The notes under the pieces were generated by a model that saw only the letters and a list, made by a program, of their open reading frames with translations, ran no database searches and was not told the origin of the DNA. A DNA stretch of 64,000 bases from Eustoma russellianum (lineage: Eukaryota; Streptophyta; Magnoliopsida; Gentianales; Gentianaceae): the NCBI GenBank assembly GCA_036186865.1, contig AP025040.1, positions 35,858,397-35,922,396 of the forward strand. The letters are read 5' to 3'. Shown here piece after piece: positions 1-11,611 of this stretch. Both the position numbers and the translations under genes were made by a program. Every line of letters starts with the position of its first letter. Positions within the stretch are counted from its first letter, which is position 1.

Positions 1-659
1 CAAATTGAACACTACACACATACATAGAAAAGATTCAAGCCTAGAACTTGAGGATTTTAACCCTATTAACCCAAAGACCCCACCTTTCACCCTCAAACCC
101 TAACAAGCAATAAAATTGCAGCAAAGGGGATTCAAGGGATAGGGATTTGCAGGAATTCATATATCCATCACATCAAACTAGATTTTCAATGTACGATGGC
201 CAAAACATCAAATCCAAAACACAAAAATTGCACAGAATTCACATATAGATAAACAAGGATATAATACTGCATGGTGATCCAATTTTGATACACAAGTAAG
301 GCCTTTTTTGTTCACAAATCATAAGAACTTATAGGAAAGTTACTTTCCTTTGATTACTGATACTCGGATTGGGAAACAAACGGGGGTTTGGATGGATTCC
401 TGAAGGCTGTTTCCCTCACCTAGGGCTTGTGGAAGTCGACTGGCTTGAGGGAGGAGGAGGAGTCGACGTTTTCTGATATGAAAGTTGGGGAAACTGACGC
501 TCCTTTTCAGTTTTATTATGGAAAAGGACAAAACTGGAATTTTTAAATTGTATTTTACTTAAATCCTTTTTTTCAATTCTTAAATTCTAATATTTAATCC
601 AAAATTAATTGATTATTAATTTATTGAAATTTCTTCTCTTATTTAATTAAGTTCCGAAG
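1..659. other. Intergenic AT-rich DNA, no gene seen
   Basis: No frame shows a recognisable domain. The longest open stretch (minus strand, about 340-531) has no family resemblance that I know. The right part (about 540-650) is a run of A/T-rich sequence. It could be an eroded repeat or gene flank. Confidence 0.5.
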
Positions 660-1130
660 GGTGCGGGGCATAACATATAAGGACATGCTTCCTCAGATGA
701 AGCCGGCCAAGTCCAATTCAGGTCCACTTAAGTCCTGTTTAACCCCAATTTTAGCTAAGCTCACTCCCAGTTTGAGCTCGTCTTCACTAAACAGCCACCC
801 TCTCTAAAAAGAGCCTTTATCATGTTGCTTCAACCTCTACTTCCAGCATAAATTCATACGAATATGTCCGGAACTGACTTGAATGTCGGAGGGTTTTCTT
901 CAGGACATTAGCACTAGGCCTCTAACGTTGTCTTCCCCTCGCAGGTTGTAAAAAGACCCTAACGCGTGCTAACGCTTTGGATCACCTCTGATCCACCTGG
1001 TGAGGATCCGGCCTCATCACACACAACAGCTTCGAATTTTTGTAATAACTTTCACCTCTGAAGGTGTCTCTCCCATATATATTCTGTACTTTTTCCATTG
1101 ACTTGTCTCATATATTAGTTTCATTTTTTA
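660..1130 (+). repeat. Possible remnant of a Ty3/gypsy LTR end
   Basis: The segment is more GC-rich than its flanks. It contains a GACTTGAATGTCGGAGGG motif near 874, followed by a 'CCTCTAACGTTG...CGCAGGTTGT' stretch (about 917-951). This wording resembles the R/U5 part of plant Tat/Ogre-type Ty3/gypsy LTRs as I remember them. No matching second LTR, primer site or coding remnant is visible here. The call rests on motif resemblance alone and could be wrong. Confidence 0.25.
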
Positions 1131-1374
1131 TCCATGTTGCTAAAATTATGCAGCTCACTTTTACATCTGCCGTTATCTCATTCTAATTAATCATTTTTCA
1201 TTTTAGATACACGAACCATATCAGTGGACAAGATTCAAAATCTCAGAAAATACGATAATATTTACCAATACATCAATTCAAAACCTTTGATGACCTTTAT
1301 TATCTAAGAAAAAGAAAAAAAAACGTTCCATGACACGAAAGCCCCGTGTTTCACCTTATAGCAAAATCCTTTAT

Positions 1375-1452
1375 GTCTCTAAATACTTCTTTTGATACAA
1401 TTGTGATGTAAACGTCTCTAAATACGTCTTTTGATACAGAGATGATGTAAAT
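1375..1452. repeat. 39-bp tandem duplication, two copies
   Basis: Two adjacent copies begin GTCTCTAAATAC at 1375 and 1414. They share the core CTTTTGATACA and the end GATGTAAA, and differ at a few bases. No function is apparent. Confidence 0.7.
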
Positions 1453-1642
1453 CGCGTTCTAATAGACAGAGGCCTAAATCAAAGACTATATCAAACGGAA
1501 TTACGGTTTCCGTTCGAAAAGAGATGGCGACCTCAAATGAGGCTAGTAACTTAAATACTGCAAACCTGATCACTGGTCTGTCTTAGGAAATTAAGAAAAA
1601 ACATTTAAATCAATATTTGCATGTTTTAATTTCTTTAAGTTT

Positions 1643-1817
1643 AAATCATACACTATTTCAGAAACTCAAACTGGTCTAGAGGTAAAGGACATTGTACTTT
1701 TCAGTGAGAAACATGATTCGAACCGTATTCCTCCCCTCATTTCTTCCAAAGAATTAGGTACATGAGTGACATAAAAGTTTTTTTAAGAAATAAAAATAAA
1801 AATCATACACTATTTCA
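1643..1817 (+). mobile_element. tRNA-derived SINE with 18-bp target duplication
   Basis: The body is 1661-1799 (139 bp). An A box TGGTCTAGAGG lies at 1672-1682 and a B box GATTCGAACCG at 1715-1725, separated by 32 nt, as in tRNA-type RNA polymerase III promoters. The 3' end is a short T run and then an A-rich tail. The 18-bp sequence aaatcatacactatttca flanks it perfectly at 1643-1660 and 1800-1817, which is the hallmark of LINE-driven insertion. The family is not named; it resembles short plant SINEs such as the Au group. The perfect duplication suggests a fairly recent insertion. Confidence 0.85.
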
Positions 1818-3182
1818 AATCGTGCTTAACTTGCTCCAAGCAATAATCGTCAAGAGATGTTATAGCACTCTAAGAGCAAGTAAAACTAATAGCTCAGTAG
1901 AATAATGACACATAAAAATTTATACGCCAACAAAAGGAAATGGTGATTGATCATTACAACGAACCCACATACGTCTACAAATTTTATTAATTTGGAGTAA
2001 TTATTCGTACTTGTTTTGAAAGTATTGTAAAAATTATAATATTTTAAAACTTCCAAACTTTTTTAGTCAAACTAAGTCAAAGGATAATCTCTAACAAGTC
2101 TTTCTTGTTCAATAGAGAAAGAGGGGGAAATGAGAGGCGTAAACGCCCAATAATAGACTATGGGAGGGGCAGAGGTAGTTTTGTCTTTTCCACGGAAGTG
2201 GACAAAGGGGCCGGGTTAAGGGAGAGGGACAAAGATTGCAATTACAACGCATCACTTGTGAAAGACGAAAGGAATCCAAGTACATAAAAGGGAGGTCCTC
2301 CGACAACTCAAATGTGGCCTTTTGTTTTGTGGCCTCTGGTCTCAATGGAAATGTGGGATCCATTCTTCTTTTTCTCCATGCCCAAAAATCCTCTTAACTC
2401 TCATCTCCATCTACATATTTCGGTATATGTCCATTGATTCATCAAAAAGCAACTCAATTATTAGCCACTTAAAATACTTATATCTAATATTATGTGTATA
2501 TAAAATTGATGGTTATCCACGTCTCTGTGTATGCTTCCTAATATAACTACAATAATACAATTTCCCCAGTTTCAATATATCACCAACCCCTGTGAATACA
2601 TTGAATTGCATAACGTTTATTCCCTATTAGATGCCAAGGTTCATGTACATGTGTATTTTCACACATTCTGAATTAGTAGGCAGATAATTTTTAGATGTGT
2701 TTCTAGCTTATATTAAACAACCCAAGTGAGGCGAATGATAGAGTTGATGTACGTGGAAATCTTTTATTGAAATGACTACCATTGCATTGATGTGAATGTT
2801 TATCTAATTGCAAGCTTCTAGACTTGAGTATAACATTAATAAATGTCCATTATTCCGCCATTGCCTTTATTTATCTAGAAATATTTAATTCAAATGTACT
2901 TCCTCTTACATGTATTTTGTGCACCATAAAGTCTTGGATACTTTTTCCAGGCATAAGGGAAAAATATTTGACCCTACTCAACAATCAACCTTACTTATAA
3001 TATATATGCTTCTTTCTGAGTCTAACTTAGGTGATTCTTTTAATTTGGAAGTCGTATTTAATATCACTTTGCAACAACATATATATTGGTTTTGAAACAG
3101 TAAGTGTTCAATTTTTTTTTTGTTTCTGTCGCAATTGTTTGTCTGACAATTATTAGCCGAATTTTCCAATTGTACATACTTA
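1818..3182. other. Intergenic DNA, no gene seen
   Basis: The stretch is AT-rich with a slightly more GC-rich patch at about 2105-2340. Open frames of 60-84 codons overlap on both strands there, but none shows a domain, a plausible codon pattern or splice context. I see no repeat structure apart from A/T runs. Confidence 0.5.
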
Positions 3183-3489
3183 TATACCATTAAGGATGTT
3201 CAGTGAACCGAACTGTTTGCGAAAAGTTTGAGTCTCATTCATATTTGATTTTAATTAAATGAGCCGAGATCGAATGTCTAATTACAGTCATATACTAAAA
3301 CGAGTCGAGCTGTTTGCGAATTTTTCGGCCTCGTGTAAAGAATTATAGCGTTTTCGAACCGAATTCGAATAGATTTTGAAGCTCGTTACAGCAAACGAGC
3401 TGAGCCAAACCATTCATAGGCTAAACAAATTCTAATTTAAAAACATAATATTCAGCTTGGTTCGGCTCGTTAAGACCCTTATATACCAT
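3183..3489. mobile_element. hAT-type MITE (non-autonomous DNA transposon)
   Basis: The element is 3191-3481 (291 bp). Its ends form imperfect inverted repeats of about 21 bp: the left starts TAAGGATGTTCAGTGAACC, and the right, read inverted, starts TAAGGGTCTTAACGAGCC. An 8-bp direct repeat tataccat flanks it at 3183-3190 and 3482-3489, which fits the hAT superfamily. The direct repeat can be stretched to 12 bp (cttatataccat) if part of the terminus is counted. The interior has no coding potential and carries several GAACCGAA/TTCGGCTCG motifs. An autonomous partner is not in the window. Confidence 0.7.
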
Positions 3490-4061
3490 ATCATCTTCAA
3501 TCATACTTTTGATTTGAGATAAAGGTATTAAACTACTGGCGTCTATTATAGTAGATTCTAAATATATATATACACTAAGATGATGGAACCTTGTTCATAC
3601 ATCATCATATAAATTGCTAATGTTTGGATGCATTCTTGTACTGGTACGCTGCCATGTCGATATAAATACTGGTAAAGTTAACACATGCATATAGAAATCT
3701 CCTAAACAGACTGTAGTCACATGCATGAATTATGAGTGCATATCCTTTTCAAGGAGATTTTCTTAGCAACTAATGGGGGAGATAATTGCTAAACACATTG
3801 TCATTTAGAGTTGCATGTGTGAAGAATCCATCTCCTATCATGTCACTTTCCTCTTCCTAATTTTATATAAGGCTAGATTGCTACATGAAATTTCAGTGTC
3901 ATTTAATCTATTTTTTATATTTTTTGCTACTAATCGATATTAGGAGTTCTGCATTATTCAAAGTCGGACCATTCATTAAAACACCTGGGACCATCTTCTT
4001 TCCCCTTTATTTTTAATACACCTGGGACCATCTCCTTTTTCTCTTTATTTTTAGTTATTTA
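3490..4061. other. Intergenic DNA with a 37-bp tandem duplication
   Basis: Two adjacent copies of a unit starting ACACCTGGGACCATCT lie at 3981-4017 and 4018-4054, directly beside the left end of the copia insertion. The rest is AT-rich without coding signs. The last five bases (4057-4061, ATTTA) are the left target-site copy of Copia-1. Confidence 0.6.
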
Positions 4062-5029
4062 TGTTGGATTTAATTTGATAAACCCCTGAGTAGGACCGTT
4101 TAATCGAATCAATGGACAAAATAACAAAATACAGAAAATATACCTTGCTCCATTGCTGTTGTTAATCTGAACACATAAGCTGCAACTGCTCCGGCTGATG
4201 ATGAATCTGGCGTGATCCAAGAATTCACGACCTCCCACCAATTGCTGATACACCCCTTGAACAGAATCAACAATTTACTGCTTTACCCGATGGAGAGGCT
4301 AGGCAGTGTGGGCTTTATAGAACAAGGTTGGCACACCCTCTCACTTTTTCCTCTCTATGGCCGATTTCCTTTTGATGCTGTACAAGGAGGTGAAGGCCTC
4401 CTCCTTTATATAGGGAGAGAATAGGAGAATCTTGATTGGCATATTCTTTTATGGATAGAGATTCCTTTATCCCAGATACCTGGAATATACTTGATGCTAT
4501 AATCAAGTTATCTTTATCCATTATCAAATATTATCCAATAGGAATCCTGATGGGCATATTCCTTTATGGATACAGATTCCTTATCCCAGATATCTGGAAT
4601 ATACTTGATGCTATATTCAAGTTATCTTTATCCATTACCAAATATTATCTAATATTTAATAATAAATACTATGATTAAATATTATTTAATATTTAATTAT
4701 TGTACCAATAATTGTCTACTAGCCACACGTGGGTTGTCGCACCTCGGGGACCAGATGTCGTACACTTTATGGTCGTTGCACTTTGAGCCCATCCATCGCT
4801 GTCTCTAACCATATGACTGCCTACATATTCGGAGTTTCCATTTAGACCACACTATACATCCACGAGTATACCCGATGATCACTTAATGTGTGGATGTTTT
4901 ACATAACAATTAATATTATTACGTGACATATGTGACATTATTATCATACATAATGTCCACCTTATGATTAATTCGTATAAACCTCATCAACGTGCTGCGC
5001 ATCACATGTATCTCGAATTAATCCCAACA
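4062..5029 (-). repeat. Copia-1 3' LTR
   Basis: On the minus strand it begins TGTTGGGATTAATTCG and ends AAATCCAACA, so its ends form TGTTGG...CCAACA. It matches 11275-12227 along its length with scattered substitutions and small indels, which implies an old insertion. It contains the same internal 115-bp duplication (4434-4663) and TATA motif (4404-4412) as its partner. Confidence 0.92.
4434..4663 (-). repeat. 115-bp tandem duplication in 3' LTR U3
   Basis: Two copies start at 4434 and 4549, sharing blocks such as CTGGAATATACTTGATGCT and CAAGTTATCTTTATCCATTA. The same duplication is in the other LTR, so it predates insertion. In element orientation it lies just upstream of the TATA box. Confidence 0.85.
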
Positions 5030-5030
5030 A

Positions 5031-5040
5031 TCTCCCACTT
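5031..5040 (-). other. Copia-1 polypurine tract
   Basis: Read on the minus strand this is AAGTGGGAGA, one base from the 3' LTR start. It matches the expected position and composition of the plus-strand primer of an LTR retrotransposon. Confidence 0.8.
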
Positions 5041-5459
5041 GGACTATGTATGTATCTTAAAGATTATATGTCATCCTTTAGAGCTCATATACCGTATGTC
5101 TTTAGTGTGTCTTTCCTTTTCCGGTCCATCAGCAAATGTTAACAAAAGACTTAAGCCGCACGTCGTCACATTGAATTAGTGACTAGTCCCTCTTAAATCA
5201 TGATACTAACATTCCACTGAATGACATGGATACTGAAATGGATATGTAGTGTGGAATTAATATGCTAGGTGATCGTACATATTAATTCCAACTTGGCCCT
5301 ACTTTAGCGAGATCAATAGAATTCAGAATGTATGCTGTAACTGTTTAATGTAAATTACTTCTGCAGAAAAACTTTAATAAAACTGAAATGTACATTATAT
5401 TGTTTGTCTGAAATAAATGACTTTATTGAACACAAGAAAAAAAACTTCACAAACTCCCA

Positions 5460-7364
5460 CTAGGATAAAACATCCTCAACTGGACTAAGACCCATACAGC
5501 TAACATGCTTGTGAAACACTACCGGTTCCACGGCCTTAGTGAAACGGTCGGCCACCATAGAGTCTGTACTGATACGCTCAATACTGATCAGACCACTCTG
5601 AATTCTTTCTTTAATAGCCAGATACTTCATCTCTATGTATTTCGTTTTAGATGAACTCTGGTTGTTATTTGAATATAGCACCGCAGCTTTACTATCACAG
5701 TAAATCCTCATTGGAGACGAGATAGACTCCAATACCTGCAGTCATGTGACAAAATTGCGAAGCCATATCTCCTAATTGGATGAATGGAATGACGCTACGA
5801 ATTCCGCTTCCATAGTGGAAGACGCCAATAAGGTCTTTTTCGTGTTTTTCCATGAGATTGCACCTCCGGATAAAGTAAACACATAGCCCGAGGTCGATTT
5901 CACGCTGTCCTGGCATCTAGCAAAATCAGAATCTGTATATCCAGTGATCTCTAACTCATCAGATCTCCGATACGTCAGTACGTGTTGCTTCGTTCCTTGT
6001 AAGTATCACCCTCTTTGCTGCGGTCCAGTGATCCTTGCCCCGATCAGAGAGGTATCTGCATAACATTCCTGTAATGAATGCCAAGTCTGGTCGTGTACAT
6101 ACTTGGGCATACATTATACTCTCTACTACCGAAGCATAGAGATTATTCCTCATCTCTAAACGTTCAAACTCTGTTTGGGGACATTGTTTCAGGCTAAATT
6201 TGTCTCCTCTTTCCACAGGGGTATTAAGTTGTTTACACTTATCTATGCTATACCGCTTCAACACTTTTTCGATATATGTATGTTGTGAGAGAGCTAAGAT
6301 ACCTTGGGTACGATTCCTCCGTATCTTAAGTCCCAACACATATGAGGCTTCACCAAGGTCTTTCATCCCAAAATGCTTTCTCAGAAAGGCTTTGGTGTCG
6401 CTCAACATGTTTACATCGTTTGTTGCAAGCAGTATATCATCTACGCACAAGATCATGAATATGAACTTGCTCCCATTGAACTTGTGATACACGCATTCGT
6501 CAATTTGGTTTGCCTCATAACCGAAGGAGGCAATTACTTTGGCGAATTTGAAGTACCATTGTCGAGACGATTGGTTGAGCCCATAGATGGATTTCTTTAG
6601 TCGACAAACCATGCCTTTTGGATCTCCCACCTCGAATTGAGGCGGTTGAACCATATAAATGGTCTCGTCGAGTTCTCCATTTAAAAACGCAGTCTTAACA
6701 TCCATATGATGTAGCTCAAGATCTAAGTGTGCCACTAAAGCCATGATTATCCGAAAGGAATCCTTCATAGATACTGGAGAGAAGGTTTCTGTATAGTCTA
6801 TGCCCTCCTTTTGGGTAAACTCTTTAACAACAAGTCGAGCCTTATATCGTTCTACGTTGCCTTTTGAATCCCGTTTGGTTTTAAATATTCATTTACAACC
6901 AATGGGTTTCGAACCTTTAGGCAACGAGACGACATCCCATACCTTGTTGTCGTGCATAGACTTTATGTATTCTTCCATGTCCTTTATCCACTTTTCTGAA
7001 TTTCGACATTGCAATGCTTGTTGGACGTTTTCGGGGTCATCGTCCAACATACCAATATCGAATTCGTGTTCTCGGAGATACCCACATAATCGCTAGGTAT
7101 GGGGTTTCTCTGTTCACGAGTGGATCTCCTCAGAGGCATTTGTTCTTGGGATACTGTAGGTTCCTGAAATGCATCAGTCGGCGATTCATCGGGTTCTTCA
7201 GTAACTTCCTCAGGAACATGAACTTGTTCCTGTGGAGCGTCACTACTGGGATAAGGTACCTCAGGTGCGGGTATCGCTGATGCAATCTCCCCAAAAGATG
7301 GTTCGATTTGCATTACTGTCGCATCTGAGTGTGTCTTATCTAACTCGATGATCTGCTGATGCAA
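5460..7364 (-). pseudogene. Copia-1 pol: linker, reverse transcriptase, RNase H
   Basis: This is the 3' half of the copia polyprotein; it copies element RNA to DNA inside the virus-like particle. From the right there is a Pro/Glu-rich linker with the LRRSTRERNP-like motif that precedes copia RT (about 7364-6984). The RT core follows (6768-5959), with MDVKTAFLNGEL, SIYGLNQSSRQWY and the catalytic box at 6447-6436. That box reads CVDD, not the usual YVDD. RNase H remnants follow (5916-5460), with YCDSKAA and the terminal DRFTKAVEP motif. A frameshift separates linker and RT (about 6890-6980), and others break RNase H (about 5710-5960). It cannot make a working enzyme. Confidence 0.9.
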
Positions 7365-7369
7365 ATCAT

Positions 7370-8720
7370 TCCCCCCGGAACCAAAGTATCCTCAAAGAAC
7401 TTTACTGAATTTGTCTCGAAAAACACTTTACTTGTGGGATCGTAGAATTTATACCCTCGTGATCTTTCCGAGTAATCAACGAAATGGCAATTAACTGTTT
7501 TGGTGTCCAGCTTTCTTTTATTTGGTCTGTAAGGCTTCGCCTCTGCTGGACAGCCCCAAACCCTTATGTGGTTAAGGCTAGGCTTACGCTTAGTACATAA
7601 CTCATAAGGGGTCCATATCGTTGCTTTAGTTAGTACTCGGTTGAGGATGTAAGCTGCAGCTTTAAGCGCTTCTCCTCAGAGGAATAATGGTAGCGTAGTT
7701 TGACTCATCATACTACGCACCATGTCCATAAGTGTACGGTTTCGTCTTTCAGCCACACCATTCATGCTTGGTGACCTTGGAATGGTGTACTGAGGGACGA
7801 TTCTATTTTCCTCTAGGTATTTAGCAAATGGTCCTAGACACTGTTCTCCTGATCCATCATATCGACCGTAGTATTCACCTCCACGGTCTGATCTGACGGC
7901 TTTAATCCTTTTGTTGAGTTGTAACTCAACTTCAGCTTTAAAGGATTTGGACATGTCTATTGCTTGCACTTTTTCTTTAATCAAGAATATGTTGCTATAT
8001 CGCGAATAGTCGTCAATAAAGGTGATAAAATAAGAGTGGCCATTTCGTGTAACCAGATGAAATGGGCCACTAATATCGGTATGAATCAACTCTAATGGAC
8101 TATTTGCACAATTTGCTTCATATCTTCGGACATTAGTTTGTTTTCTTTTAGCACAAAATACACACGACTCTAAGTCGGTTAAGTCTAAAGGATTGAGAAT
8201 TTCTGATTTGACAAGACATTCTATTCTATTTTTGGACACGTGTCCTAAACGTCAATGCCAAAGTGATCCTGAATTCTCATGAGTTAATTTTGCTTTAACG
8301 TTTTGTGTTACAACATGCAAGGCTTCCTGATTTGAAGTGATTTTTATTGAATAAAGTTTATCAATTTCGGACATTATACCGTGACCAATCAATCTAGAAG
8401 CATGATAAAGTTGAAAATTTCCATTCCCAAAATAACCGTAATTTCCACTTTTATCCAATCGCTAAAACGAAATAAGATTTTATTTAAACGATGGTACCAC
8501 AAAAGTGTCATGCAAATCTAGATAGAAACCAGATGTCAACAGCAATCTGAAATGCCCGATGGCTTCAACCTTTCGATGTCATTTCCCCAATAGACGTATC
8601 TTTCATCATCTCTTTGTTTTCTATGGCTTAGGCAACCTTGCATATTCACAGATAGGTGGGTCGTGGCTCCCGTATCGACCCACCAAGTGGCTATATCCGA
8701 AACAAAATTAACTTCAGAAC
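7370..8720 (-). pseudogene. Copia-1 pol: protease and integrase
   Basis: The protease keeps the aspartyl motif DTGA at 8676-8665, in the context WWVDTGATTHLS. Downstream are the GAG-pre-integrase His/Cys zinc region (about 8290-8140, ...RLGHVSKNR...CVFCAKRKQ) and the integrase core (about 8140-7700). The core keeps all three acidic residues: D in LIHTDISGP, D in RSDRGGEYYG, E in GVAERRNRTL. A stop lies in the zinc region (about 8253, in LWH-stop-RLGH) and another at 7676 where a Trp is expected. Both fit C-to-T changes on one strand or the other. The C-terminal part (7670-7380) is readable in pieces. Confidence 0.88.
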
Positions 8721-9316
8721 AAACTAAGAACGTACCCTTTTCTTGAGCAAAGAAATATACCCGGTACAGTTCTTCTTTAAATGTCCTTCCTTATTACAAA
8801 AGAAACAAGTCATGCTGTTGGGTGCGTCAGTAGTAGGCGCCCTTTTTCCTTTTGACTTGCCTTTTGCACAGTAATCTTTTTCGCAACATTGCGTTTCTTA
8901 CCACTGAACTTGATGGTGACAACATTCATAACTTCATGCCCCTTTATGCTGCCGTTTCCATAGTACTGTTTCGAGTAAAGTTTCTTTAAGAGATTGCCTG
9001 CCTCGGCTTTCTCATTCTTTACATATCTTTGCTTGAGATCGGCTAAAAATTATTTAGCCGTTGTGGACTCAGAAATGTGTCCCCTGAAGCATTTGGGGAT
9101 AGTCTTTTGCATAATCATAAGACACAAGCGATTTCATCATAACCAGCGTGCCATGTGAGATTTTTCGTCACTGGTACTTTCGTCTGTTAGCACAGCTGGA
9201 CGATCTATCTGCAACGCAGTGTCTAGATCAGCGGTCCCCAGAAAGATCTCGAGTTGATCTTCCCATTGCTTATAGTTTGAACCGTTCAATATAGAAATAT
9301 CCTTAATGTTAGACAT
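8721..9316 (-). pseudogene. Copia-1 gag (capsid and nucleocapsid)
   Basis: The start chosen is the ATG at 9316-9314, giving MSNIKDISILNGSNYKQW. This is a typical copia gag N terminus with the 'NGSNYxxW' signature. The frame stops at about 9137 and continues in pieces. A nucleocapsid knuckle CX2CX4HX4C (CFFCNKEGHLKKNC) is intact at 8807-8766. Gag would form the particle and package RNA. An upstream in-frame Met (9355) is possible but lacks family similarity. Confidence 0.82.
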
Positions 9317-10395
9317 TATTGCTGAAAAGCAAACAAGAAAGGGACTTAAATACACAACACGTGTAATCTTTAAACTGCATAAAACCCGAATATCAAAATA
9401 GAACCTTAATTCTATCTACCAATTGTCTTTCAGCATTAGGGCTCTTTGGAGTCATCCCAATACCTTCCAACAATTGGGTGTAGTGGTCAATGTGACAGCT
9501 CTCCGAGCGCGGGTTAACCACCTTCCTTTGGGCCGATGAGTTAACCTATGCATTTAAAACTTCGCCGCCGGGCCCTTTTGGGTCCACTACCATCCTCATA
9601 TGTGTTTTCGACAATCACACCTTCCTTTGGGCCGGTCAATGATTGCTTCTAACACATACGTGTCCTTCACGATCATAACAAATATAGTGGCGATGATATG
9701 ATTGCCGCACTTTAAGGGGATCATATTAAAGCCCTACATTTGTTAAGTCGCGAAACTTTATGGTTCTAATTGATCCGCAGTTTCTTGACTGACCCTTTTG
9801 CACATACCGTGCATGCTTAACCCCAACATCCGTTTTGTTTTACTTAAACCAATTCGAACCAGCTTGATTCCCTTTACGGCTCAAATAAGAACCACTTTGA
9901 ACCAAGCTCGGTTCCCCTATGGTTTAAGAAAACAATATCTTTATCAATCAATTTAACATGTGATATAACCTTATGATGGGTCACATTGAGTGTGAAATGA
10001 ACCGATTCAGTAATACCCACTTGCCATAAGGGTGTATTACCATACCACATAATTTCTAGGCCACCAGTGGAGTCACAATGGTCTCACTTAAGTACCGGCT
10101 TTCTTAGACAAACTATGTGTACGGTGTTTTTATCACAACTTAATGAGTCATTTATCACGAGTATAAACTGGATTGATTGATAAGTGTCAGCTAATTCAGT
10201 CAACTTAATCCATCGAATTAACTTGGTTGAACTCGGTCAAACCAGGTCAAACAAGATTCAGATCCTTATTGGATTAAGTTCCTTAACTTTACTTGTTTAT
10301 TTGTTAGCATGCATAAACATAAGGCATGAATAAATGAATAAACAAATAACTGCATGCATATGAACAAATAATGCAATAACAAGAAATTAAACTTA

Positions 10396-10566
10396 ATACT
10401 TGATTATTATTATTTTTGATTTCTTTAAAATAATAATAATAATAACAACAAGAATTTATTATTACTATTATTACTATTTTCCTTAATAAAAAAACTTTAA
10501 ATAATAATAATAAAAATTATTATTTACTTTATCCAAAATAATAATAATATAAACCAAAATAAAAAA
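10396..10566. repeat. AAT/ATT-rich simple repeat
   Basis: Interrupted runs of (ATT)n and (AAT)n sit inside the Copia-1 leader, for example around 10425-10445 and 10498-10512. This is probably microsatellite expansion. Confidence 0.75.
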
Positions 10567-10902
10567 AACTGAAAATTAAAGGGCTGAGGCACGGGTCGGG
10601 TCAAAACCCGCCTGACCCATTCTGTTTTCCCTTTTTTTTTTTCAATAACGTTTTGGGCCGAAGCCCTATTCTAAACCCAGCCATTAGACAAGCCTGTCAC
10701 CTGGAGCCCAAACTATTTACCCCCTTTTTATGATTAACTATATTTGGGCCGAAGTACTTTTCTGAAATAGGGTGGGGCCCATCAGCCTGCTAGCCAGAAA
10801 GAAGACAGATCCAACCCACCAGAAGGAGGCCGGATCCACATGCCAACAGTAGCCCAATCCGCCAGCTGCCAGGAGCAAAAATGCCCTTAAATTGCTGGAG
10901 CA

Positions 10903-10956
10903 TGAGTCGAACCCCTACCCTCTTCCTCGCGGTCCCAGGCGCTGGCCACTTGGCCA
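10903..10956 (-). promoter_or_regulatory. tRNA-like pol III promoter module (SINE head?)
   Basis: On the minus strand an A box TGGCCAAGTGG (10956-10946) and a B box GGTTCGACTCA (10913-10903) are separated by 32 nt. The A box fits TRGYNNARNGG exactly and the B box is one base from GGTTCGANTCC. The flanks do not fold as a tRNA T arm, so a SINE-derived module is likelier than a tRNA gene. Confidence 0.55.
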
Positions 10957-11049
10957 GCAGCCTTTTAGTTTAAAATCAAGGGAGATTTATATTTATATTA
11001 ATACAGACCAGATTCCAGAAAATCAAAAATAGACGATTTTTTTGCAAGA

Positions 11050-11103
11050 GGGATTGAACCTGGGACTATTCGTTCGCAAAGACAGGCTCCAACCACCAGG
11101 CTA
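11050..11103 (-). promoter_or_regulatory. Second tRNA-like pol III promoter module
   Basis: An A box TAGCCTGGTGG (11103-11093) and a B box GGTTCAATCCC (11060-11050) again have 32 nt between them, on the same strand as Copia-1. It sits 147 bp upstream, in element sense, of the first module. The two modules are not close copies of each other outside the boxes. Confidence 0.5.
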
Positions 11104-11261
11104 GCACCAGTTTTCATCAAAAACAGAGAGCTATTTCTTTTATACCAGAAAAACAGAAGCTTTTCTTAACCAAAATTGTTCTGAAAAACGGTTTTTGAAC
11201 CGAAAAATTTTGTTTTTTTTTTCAAATGAACAGATTAACATAATTGATTCGATTAGGCCTT

Positions 11262-11272
11262 CTCTGATACCA
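11262..11272 (-). other. Copia-1 primer binding site (initiator Met tRNA)
   Basis: Minus-strand TGGTATCAGAG lies two bases inside the 5' LTR. It is complementary to the 3' end of plant initiator Met tRNA, the usual copia primer. Confidence 0.92.
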
Positions 11273-11611
11273 CTTGTTGGATTTAATAAACCCTTGAATA
11301 GGACCGTTTAATCGAATCAATGGATAAAGTAACAAAATGCAGAAAATATACCTTGCTCCATAGTTGTTGTTAATCTGAACACGTAAGCTGCAACTGCTCC
11401 GGCTGATGATGAATCTGGCGTGATCCAAGGATTAACGAACTCCCACCAATTGCTGATATACCCCTTGAACGGAATCAAAAATTCACTGCTTTGCCCGATG
11501 GAGCGGCTATGCAGTATAGGCTTTATAGAACAAGGTTGGCACACCCTCCCACTTTTCCCTCTCTATGGCCGATTTCCTTTTGATGTTGTATGAGGAGGTG
11601 AAGGCCTCCTC

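Larger units (their letters stand above)
9317..11261 (-). other. Copia-1 5' leader, non-coding
   Basis: About 1.95 kb lie between the primer site and gag, far longer than a standard copia leader. I find no open frame with a domain. It contains, in element order, two tRNA-like promoter modules (11103-11050 and 10956-10903), a GC-richer patch (about 10960-10580), an AAT/ATT-rich tract (about 10566-10390) and a segment with repeated CCTTCCTTTGGGCCG motifs (about 9524 and 9622). It may hold packaging signals or captured SINEs. Confidence 0.6.

Noticed and set aside
340..531. A 63-codon minus-strand frame as a host gene exon
   Set aside because: No domain, no clear splice context and low-complexity composition.
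10903..11103. tRNA genes in the Copia-1 leader
   Set aside because: A and B boxes are present, but the flanks do not form T-arm or acceptor stems, so they are listed as SINE-like modules.
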